Positions 1-4,864 of a stretch of 11,047 nucleotides of DNA are shown here, piece by piece. The position numbers were made by a program, and so were the translations under genes. Each line of letters begins with the position of its first letter. Positions within the stretch are counted from its first letter, which is position 1. A model generated the notes under the pieces. It did no database searches, was not told the origin of the DNA, and saw only the letters and a list, made by a program, of their open reading frames with translations. The DNA comes from Betaproteobacteria bacterium (GTDB lineage Bacteria; Pseudomonadota; Gammaproteobacteria; Burkholderiales; SG8-41), in NCBI GenBank assembly GCA_025356695.1, contig JANXSE010000392.1, forward strand, positions 1 to 11,047, given 5' to 3'.

Positions 1-287
1 TTCCAGTTCTGGCTGAAGGCTTTCGAAATCGCGCTGTCGCCGCGCGCCAGTTCCGCCATCACCACGCACTGCGTCACCAGATCGGCACCGGGGCCGCCCC
101 AGGCCTTTGGCACACCGAGCGTGCGAAAACCGAGCTGCGAACCTTTTTTGATGATGTTCCAGTCCCAGGTCGATGCCGCGTCGGCGATCTGGTCGCGCGC
201 CAGCGAAATCGGGCGGATCTGTTCTTCGGCGAATTGGCGCGCCTTCATCTGCCATTCGCGTTGTTCTTTGTTCAAACCGAATTCCAT
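1..287 (-). CDS. Acyl-CoA dehydrogenase, N-terminal part (cut by window edge)
   Basis: Acyl-CoA dehydrogenases are cytoplasmic FAD enzymes that introduce an alpha,beta double bond into acyl-CoA thioesters. Only the first 95 codons are present. They read as the N-terminal helical domain: it begins MEFGLNKEQREW, then a segment matching the family pattern of a Gly-Gly turn (AWGGPGADLV, about residues 66-75), followed by VVMAELARGDSAISKAF, equivalent to the usual 'EELA..D' helix. The start at 285-287 is preceded by a good ribosome site (GGGGAG, 292-297). It lies 47 bp downstream of the dienelactone-hydrolase-like gene on the same strand, so the two are probably co-transcribed. The FAD-binding parts and the catalytic glutamate lie outside the window, so the substrate cannot be judged. 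Family call is fairly sure; chain length or pathway is not. Confidence 0.85.
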   Translation of the reverse strand, partial: MEFGLNKEQREWQMKARQFAEEQIRPISLARDQIADAASTWDWNIIKKGSQLGFRTLGVPKAWGGPGADLVTQCVVMAELARGDSAISKAFSQNW

Positions 288-334
288 GACTCTCCCCTTA
301 ATACATCACGGCCGGCAGCAGCACCGGCCACGGA

Positions 335-1033
335 TCAACGTTCCAGTTTCTCCGCAAAAAACGCCAGCATCTCGTTCCACGCGCCGTGCGCGGCACGCGG
401 GCGATAACGCTCGGCGCGCATGAAATTCAGAAAGCCGTGGCCGGTGTCCTGATACAGATGGAACTCGTGCCACTTGCCGAGCCGCGTCAGTTCGGCATCG
501 ATTTTCGCGACGTCGGCCGGCGACGGATTTTCATCCTCGACGCCAAACAGACCAAGCACCGGGCATTGAATGCCGGCCGAACGCTCGAGCGGGCTCGGGC
601 CGTCGCCAAGCGGCTTTAAGACGCGGCCGCCGTAGAACACCGCTGCCGCCTTGAACGCCGGCACCGTGCAGGCGCCGAGGTAACTGACGCGCCCGCCCAT
701 GCAAAAACCGGCGATGCCGATCGCATCCGAGGCGCCCAGCGTCTTCACATGCGCGACCGCCGCATTGAGATCGGTGATGAGTTCCGTGTCGCGTAACAAA
801 CTCGAACGGCTGCGGTCGCCGACGTCGGCCGGCTGTCGGTAAAACAGGTCCGGCGCGCAGACGATATAACCTGCGCGGTACAGCCGGTGCACCACGTCCT
901 GCACCCATTCGTTGACGCCGTCGATGTGGTGCGCGACGACGATCGCCGGCCGCGCGCCCGCGCCCGGCGGCAGGCCGACATAGGCGCGCGTGCTGCGCCC
1001 CTCCACTGCCATGGTTGCCCAGCGTATCGTCAT
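335..1033 (-). CDS. Dienelactone hydrolase family protein
   Basis: A 232-residue cytoplasmic alpha/beta hydrolase of the dienelactone hydrolase (DLH) family, whose members hydrolyse lactones or esters, classically carboxymethylenebutenolide from chlorocatechol breakdown. The cysteine nucleophile sits in GFCMGG (Cys111). The rest of the triad is plausibly Asp167 (GVEDENPSP) and His199 (DTGHGF). Length is that of the family, and the beta-strand PDLFYRQ (61-67) also fits. The start at 1031-1033 has a strong ribosome site (GAAGGAGA, 8 nt upstream of ATG). The residue equivalent to the active-site glutamate of the classical enzyme (Q-E-I-F-G-V) reads H-H-I-D-G-V here (35-40), so it probably belongs to a non-classical subgroup with a different substrate. 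It is the first gene of a likely two-gene operon with the acyl-CoA dehydrogenase and diverges from the Bug-type gene. Confidence 0.88.
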   Translation of the reverse strand: MTIRWATMAVEGRSTRAYVGLPPGAGARPAIVVAHHIDGVNEWVQDVVHRLYRAGYIVCAPDLFYRQPADVGDRSRSSLLRDTELITDLNAAVAHVKTLGASDAIGIAGFCMGGRVSYLGACTVPAFKAAAVFYGGRVLKPLGDGPSPLERSAGIQCPVLGLFGVEDENPSPADVAKIDAELTRLGKWHEFHLYQDTGHGFLNFMRAERYRPRAAHGAWNEMLAFFAEKLER

Positions 1034-1286
1034 GCGGCATTCTCCTTCGTGCGTTTCAATTTTTAATTAGCGGGCAAGGCCGGCCTGCCGCAGCGGGATC
1101 GCCTGCGCCACCGTCTGCAGTGGCGCAACAGCGACGAGCGGAATAGCAAACAATTTCAACGCGGATTCCCCGTGCATTTTTATTTTTCGACTGCGGGATT
1201 CTACTGCGATTAGGCGTGGTGAAAATTTGCACTGCAATGCCGGTGCGACCGTCGATGCGGTTAAAATCGCGGCAAGGAGAAACTCC

Positions 1287-2258
1287 ATGAAAAACATTTC
1301 GCTGTACCTCGCATTGATTGCCTGTGCCGCCGTCGCGACGCCGGTATCGGCGCAAAAGTATCCGGAAAAAAGCATTCGTATGGTGGTGGCCTTCCCGACC
1401 GGCGCGCCGTACGTGATCGCGCTGATGGTCGCCGACAGGCTGCGCGACCCGCTTGGCCAGTCGATCACGCCCGACTTCAAACCCGGTGCCGGCGGCAATG
1501 TCGCCTCTGAAATTGTCGCCAAGGCGCCCAACGACGGCTACACGCTGCTGTTGACCAGCCCGACCATCGCCATCAGCCCGAGCCTGTATTCGAAACTCGG
1601 CTACGACACCTTCCGCGATTTCACACCGATCACACTGCTGGCGACGGTGCCCAACGTGATGGTGGTGCATCCTTCAGTGCCGGCCAAATCGCTGAAAGAA
1701 CTGATCAGCCTGGCGAAGACCAATCCCGGCGCCCTCAATTTCGGCTCGGGCGGACTCGGCTCGGGCAGCCAGCTCGGCAGCGAAATGTTCAAGACGCTGT
1801 CGAAGATCAACATCGTGCACGTGCCCTACAAGGGCGCGGCAATCGCGATGAACGCCATGCTCTCCGGCGAAGTCGACATGGTGACCTCCACCGTGCCGGC
1901 GACCATTCCTCTCGTCAACGCCGGCCGCATCCGTGCACTGGCGGTGATGGCCACCGAACGCGTGGCAACGCTGCCGAAAGTGCCGACCACCGCCGAAGCG
2001 GGCATGCCCGAACTCGTCGTCACCACCTGGTACGGCGTCTTCGCGCCGGCCGGCATCAAACCCGAGATCGTCGCGCGCCTGCACGAGGAATTCGCCAGGA
2101 TGATGAAGTCACCCGAGGTGAAATCGAAACTCGCGCAGGTCGAACTCGACGCCACCACCAGCGCGTCGCCCGCGGAATTCGCAAAATTCGTGCGCGCCGA
2201 GCACGACAAATGGGCGCGCGTGATCAAGGACGCGGGGATTCAGCCGCAGCAGCAGTAA
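1287..2258 (+). CDS. Bug/TctC-family periplasmic solute-binding protein
   Basis: A 323-residue extracytoplasmic solute receptor of the Bug (tripartite tricarboxylate transporter, TctC) family, which captures carboxylates and similar small molecules in the periplasm. The N-terminus is a clear Sec signal peptide (MKNISLYLALIACAAVATPVSA, cleavage before QKYPEKSIR). Family landmarks follow: YPEKSIRMVVAFP, PGAGGNVASEIVAKAPNDGYTLL, VPNVMVVHPSVPAKSLKELI, HVPYKGA, and GRIRALAV followed by LPKVPTTAEAG. The start at 1287 was chosen because it gives the signal peptide and has AAGGAG (1274-1279) upstream; a longer in-frame ATG at 1227 lacks both. No membrane components (TctA/TctB) are nearby, which is common for Bug genes in betaproteobacteria. 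The first ligand loop is odd: the usual PGG-x-x-D-x-x-AR reads TGAPYVIALM. The gene converges with the following hydrolase, with stops 8 bp apart. The ligand is unknown. Confidence 0.93.
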   Translation: MKNISLYLALIACAAVATPVSAQKYPEKSIRMVVAFPTGAPYVIALMVADRLRDPLGQSITPDFKPGAGGNVASEIVAKAPNDGYTLLLTSPTIAISPSLYSKLGYDTFRDFTPITLLATVPNVMVVHPSVPAKSLKELISLAKTNPGALNFGSGGLGSGSQLGSEMFKTLSKINIVHVPYKGAAIAMNAMLSGEVDMVTSTVPATIPLVNAGRIRALAVMATERVATLPKVPTTAEAGMPELVVTTWYGVFAPAGIKPEIVARLHEEFARMMKSPEVKSKLAQVELDATTSASPAEFAKFVRAEHDKWARVIKDAGIQPQQQ

Positions 2259-2266
2259 AGAAAGCC

Positions 2267-3118
2267 TTATTGGTGACGTTGCAAAAACGCATTCACCGCA
2301 TCGGTAAACGCCGCCGGATTATCCAGCGTGACGTGATGGTCGCTGCCGGCAACTTCGGCGAGTTCCACCTGCGGCGCCACGGTCTTCACCTCGGCATAGA
2401 TCTCCGCTGTGATGCGCGCGCTGGTCGCCCCCTTCACTAATAAAGTGGGCACCTTGATTTTGGCAAAACAGGGGATGCCATCGACGCTGCCGCGCTGCGA
2501 ATAGACGTTGCGATCAAATTTGTGGCGCCAGCGGCCATCCGCCGATTGGCGGCCGGCGTTGCGCGCGATGTGTTTGACGATGTCGGGCGGCGCCGACGAA
2601 CCGGCCGGCATCAGTTTGTAACGCGCCGCCAGATCGTCGAGTGTTTCATAACTGCTCTGCCGCGCACCGCGTTCGCGCATCATTGAAGCCCGGTCCTCGC
2701 TCAAACGCAGCGTCGAATCGACGATGATGAGACGCGCCAGCCGCCCCGGAAACATCGCCGCGTAATTGAGCGACACCATACCGCCCATCGAATGCGCGAC
2801 GAGCACGAAGTCGCGCAAATCGAGCTGCTCGGTCACCTCGTGCAGATCGCCGGCCAGGCGCTGCGTCGTATACACGGGCGGCTCCGACCACGCGCTGTCG
2901 CCATGGCCGCGCTGGTCGAGCGCGCGCACATGATGCTCGGTGGCAAAGCCGGCGGCGACGTAATCGAACCAGTGCGCATGCGCTGCACCACCGTGCACGC
3001 ACAACATCGGCGTGCGCCCGGCCGTGCCGTAATCGAGGTAATGCAGCTTGAGGCCGTCGGCGGTGACGAAACCGCTGACGGCGTGCGCCGGTTGCAATGA
3101 CGAAGTTGTGATGTTCAT
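2267..3118 (-). CDS. Alpha/beta hydrolase
   Basis: A 283-residue cytoplasmic alpha/beta-hydrolase-fold protein resembling C-C bond hydrolases, esterases and haloperoxidase-like enzymes. Visible are the oxyanion-hole HGG (42-44), the strand-turn DQRGHGDS (68-75), the nucleophile elbow AHSMGG (Ser110) and a C-terminal catalytic histidine in GSDHHVTLDNP (His261). The acid expected after strand 7 is not in the usual place: the segment VKGATSARIT (228-237) has alanine where an aspartate is normal. Asp134, after strand 6 (IIVDS), could substitute, as in some relatives. The start at 3116-3118 has only a weak GGGCGGG ribosome site. The gene converges with the Bug-type gene and diverges from the selenocysteine DsbA-like gene 131 bp away. 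No substrate can be named. Confidence 0.85.
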   Translation of the reverse strand: MNITTSSLQPAHAVSGFVTADGLKLHYLDYGTAGRTPMLCVHGGAAHAHWFDYVAAGFATEHHVRALDQRGHGDSAWSEPPVYTTQRLAGDLHEVTEQLDLRDFVLVAHSMGGMVSLNYAAMFPGRLARLIIVDSTLRLSEDRASMMRERGARQSSYETLDDLAARYKLMPAGSSAPPDIVKHIARNAGRQSADGRWRHKFDRNVYSQRGSVDGIPCFAKIKVPTLLVKGATSARITAEIYAEVKTVAPQVELAEVAGSDHHVTLDNPAAFTDAVNAFLQRHQ

Positions 3119-3249
3119 ACCCGCCCGAATCTGTTGACCGCCGCGACGAAATTGCGCGGCGTCCCCGAATATAAGCGAGGCCGCGCCTGCTGTTCAAGCG
3201 CGCCGGCGCGGGATAGACTCGCGGCACCGAACCACACAATGGAAATGTC

Positions 3250-3903
3250 ATGAGCGAGCAACCAAAACTTCTGATCGAAATCGTCTCCGACGTCGTCTGA
3301 CCCTGGTGTTTCATCGGCAAGCGCCGCCTCGAAACCGCCCTGCGGATGTACGAGGAACGCGCCACCGATGGAGAAAAGCCGGCCGTGCGCTGGCTGCCGT
3401 TTCAGCTGAATCCCGATCTGCCGGAAACCGGCATCTCGCGCCAGGAATACATCGAACGCAAGTTCGGCCCTGGCGGCGGCCGCAAGTACGACCACGTCGC
3501 ACAGGTCGGCAAATCGGTCGGCATCGATTTCGCGTTCGACAATATCAAGGTGCAACCGAATACCGTGCAGGCGCACCGGCTGATGCACTACGCCACCAAC
3601 CACGGGCTTGAAGACGCAGTGGCCGAGAGCATCTTCGCCGGCTACTTCATCGAAGGCGCCAACCTCACCGACCTGAAAACGCTCGCTGACATCGGCGCAC
3701 GCGGCGGACTCGAACGTGCGGCGCTCGAAACCTGGCTCGCCTCGGGTGAAGACCGCGACCTCGTAATCCAGAAAGACACCGAACTCCGCAAATCCGGCGT
3801 CAGCGGCGTGCCTTTCTTCATTTTCAACCGCAAGCTCGCGGTGTCGGGCGCGCACGAACCCGAGACGCTGTTGAAGGCGATGCTGGAGTCGCTCGAGACC
3901 TGA
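3250..3903 (+). CDS. DsbA/FrnE-family oxidoreductase, probable selenoprotein (UPWC active site)
   Basis: Read with TGA at 3298-3300 as selenocysteine, this is a 217-residue DsbA-like (FrnE/2-hydroxychromene-2-carboxylate isomerase superfamily) thioredoxin-fold protein that would make, break or rearrange disulfides. The frame starts MSEQPKLLIEIVSDVV and continues U17-P-W-C20-FIGKRRLE; family members read SD-x-x-CPWC-x-x-GK, so the TGA replaces the attacking cysteine exactly. The helical insertion follows (about 50-180), with QPNTVQAHRLMHYA typical of the family, then the cis-proline motif GVSGVPFF (Pro188) and a normal TGA stop at 3901-3903. Cys20 is the only cysteine. There is no signal peptide, so it is cytoplasmic. 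The start ATG has a modest GGAA site 5 nt upstream. Restarting at Met33 (3346) would remove the whole active site, so a truncated call from there is wrong. A hairpin right after the TGA is a candidate SECIS. The alternative is a nonsense mutation. Family certain; selenocysteine very likely but unproven. Confidence 0.87.
3298..3300 (+). other. In-frame TGA, probable selenocysteine codon 17
   Basis: The codon lies between GTC (Val16) and CCC (Pro18) and takes the position of the nucleophilic cysteine in CPWC. Cysteine codons TGT/TGC differ from TGA only in the third base. Reading frame and family similarity run uninterrupted on both sides. The next base is C, a context in which TGA is a relatively weak stop. 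Confidence 0.85.
3305..3339 (+). promoter_or_regulatory. Candidate bacterial SECIS hairpin of the DsbA-like gene
   Basis: Beginning 4 nt after the TGA, the message can fold as a bulged stem-loop. An inner stem CGGC (3315-3318) pairs with GCCG (3323-3326) around the loop AAGC. A lower stem GUUUC (3308-3312) pairs with GAAAC (3331-3335) across an internal loop, and GGU (3305-3307) can pair with GCC (3337-3339) using one G-U pair. The apical loop begins 19 nt after the TGA, within the distance known for bacterial SECIS elements read by SelB. A guanine lies in the loop, though third rather than in the first two positions. The structure was found by eye and the coding sequence also constrains it. 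Confidence 0.55.
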
Positions 3904-4253
3904 GAGCATCAACCTACCCCGGTCTTTCTCCCCCTGAGAGCCGCCGAGCAGCGCAGCGACGCGGGGGGAAGTCGGCGAGCACTGTCTGAGCCCTCGCAGT
4001 TTTATCGCGAGGGCGAGTTGCGCAGCCGCCCCGCGGCGCGAGCAGCGCAGGGCAGTCCGCAGGACCGGCGAACCGGGGGCCGCTTCTTTTGGTTACTTTT
4101 CTTGGCGGGACAAGAAAAGTAACTGGCTGCCGGGCCACACCCGGCGGTGTTGAAGCACCGCACTTACAAGAAGTGATGCAATAATCCCCCCATCCCTGCC
4201 TTCCCCCTCAAGGGGGGAAGGGGGAGGCGCAAAGTGCCGCCCGCGCGATAGCA
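3904..4253. repeat. Hairpin-rich intergenic repeat region between the two selenoprotein genes
   Basis: No gene is visible in this 350-bp spacer between convergent genes. It is a mosaic of inverted repeats: CCCTCGC (3991-3997) with GCGAGGG (4007-4013); a perfect 13-bp pair at 4092-4123; GCCGGG (4129-4134) with CCCGGC (4140-4145); and CTTCCCCC (4200-4207) with GGGGGAAG (4213-4220). The last lies just after the peroxiredoxin stop and may help end that transcript. The overall pattern (a GGTTACTTTTCTTGGC-type hairpin, then a CCCCCATCCC...CTTCCCCC hairpin) resembles dispersed intergenic repeats that I recall from betaproteobacterial genomes. With one copy in view, the dispersed nature is inferred. 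Confidence 0.6.
4092..4123. repeat. Perfect 13-bp inverted repeat
   Basis: GTTACTTTTCTTG (4092-4104) and CAAGAAAAGTAAC (4111-4123) are exact reverse complements around a 6-base loop GCGGGA. The low GC of the arms contrasts with the GC-rich surroundings, as expected for a mobile or dispersed repeat unit. It could serve as a bidirectional terminator for the two convergent selenoprotein genes, although no clean T-tract follows it. Confidence 0.75.
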
Positions 4254-4715
4254 CTAGATCGCCGCGAGGCGCGGCAGCAAATCCGCACTTTCGGGGATCG
4301 TGCCCTGCGCATAAAGATGTGAATGGCGGATCACACCGTTCGCATCGAGCAGGAACACCGAACGTGCATCGATACCGCGCTCGTCGTTGAAGATGCCGTA
4401 GGCCTGGCCGACGGCGCCGTGCGGCCAGTAATCGGACAGCAGAGGAAACGGCAGACCGCCCAGTTGCTCTGCCCAGGTCTTGAGGCTGGGAATGGTGTCA
4501 GCGCTGATTTGCAGAATTTCGACATTGAGCGCTTTGAATTTTTCGTAGTTCTCACGGAACCCGAGGACTTGGTTCTTTCAGCCGCCGGTAAAGGCGAACG
4601 GTAGAAACGAGACCACGGTCTTGCGGCCGCGGAAGCTTGAAAGCTTCAACGGATCGCCGGCGTGTGCGGCGAGAGAAAACTCCGGCGCCTGGGTGCCGGC
4701 TTGCAGTTCTGCCAT
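4254..4715 (-). CDS. AhpE-like 1-Cys-type peroxiredoxin, probable selenoprotein
   Basis: Read with TGA at 4578-4580 as selenocysteine, this is a 153-residue peroxiredoxin of the AhpC/TSA superfamily, reducing hydroperoxides with a single reactive residue. The active-site block is FLPFAFTGG-U46-KNQVLGFRENY, matching the family pattern P-x-x-x-T-x-x-C with the TGA exactly at the peroxidatic cysteine (Pro39, Thr43, U46). Arg118 is the likely second active-site arginine. The segment FPLLSDYWPHGAVGQAYGIFN (90-110) and the total length closely resemble mycobacterial AhpE as I remember it. The protein has no cysteine at all, so without selenocysteine it would have no catalytic chalcogen and no resolving residue. 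It has no signal peptide. The start at 4713-4715 has an AAGGAG site 7 nt upstream, and the frame ends at TAG (4254-4256). Met1 is the only methionine, so ordinary gene callers would fragment or omit it. A nonsense-mutated pseudogene is the alternative. Confidence 0.88.
4543..4564 (-). promoter_or_regulatory. Candidate bacterial SECIS hairpin of the peroxiredoxin gene
   Basis: On the message strand, GUUC (4560-4557) pairs with GAAC (4551-4548) around the loop CGUGA. The stem can extend by a G-U pair and, after a small internal loop, by UC with GA. The apical loop begins 22 nt after the TGA and has G in its second position followed by U, which fits the usual description of bacterial SECIS loops. 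A competing hairpin, GAACC (4575-4571) with GGUUC (4561-4557), starts only 2 nt after the TGA. Only one of the two can form at a time. Found by eye; no energy was calculated. Confidence 0.55.
4578..4580 (-). other. In-frame TGA, probable selenocysteine codon 46
   Basis: The codon lies between GGC (Gly45) and AAG (Lys47) and replaces the peroxidatic cysteine of the P-x-x-x-T-x-x-C motif. Strong peroxiredoxin similarity continues in the same frame for 107 codons to the TAG stop. Confidence 0.87.
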
Positions 4716-4864
4716 GCTGGTTCTCCTTGGTTAAAGACAGCGACACATCATCGCACATTCCGGTGAAATTTTTTGCATGTCGCTGCCCGCCATAACCATG
4801 AACAAATCATGGTCACGCCGCCACAGCGTACGCCGCGGCGTAAAATGGCCGCCGCAATCCACTC

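Noticed and set aside
1227..1267. TTGCAC and TAAAAT as promoter elements for the Bug-type gene
   Set aside because: The spacing is 29 bp, too long for a sigma-70 promoter.
3346..3903. A shorter DsbA-like gene starting at Met33
   Set aside because: It would lack the active site and first beta-strand, which are present and conserved upstream in the same frame.
3115..3912. Long minus-strand frame opposite the DsbA-like gene
   Set aside because: Shadow of the plus-strand gene in GC-rich DNA; its sequence resembles no family, while the plus strand is clearly homologous to DsbA/FrnE.
3250..4715. Pseudogenes caused by nonsense mutations or sequencing errors in the DsbA-like and peroxiredoxin genes
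   Set aside because: Each gene has exactly one in-frame stop, both are TGA, and each sits at the single catalytic cysteine; no frameshifts or other decay are visible. Not fully excluded without reads and the genome's selenocysteine genes.
4841..4846. TAAAAT as a -10 box for the aconitase gene
   Set aside because: The hexamer is plausible, but no acceptable -35 element lies 16-18 bp upstream, so it is not listed as a promoter.
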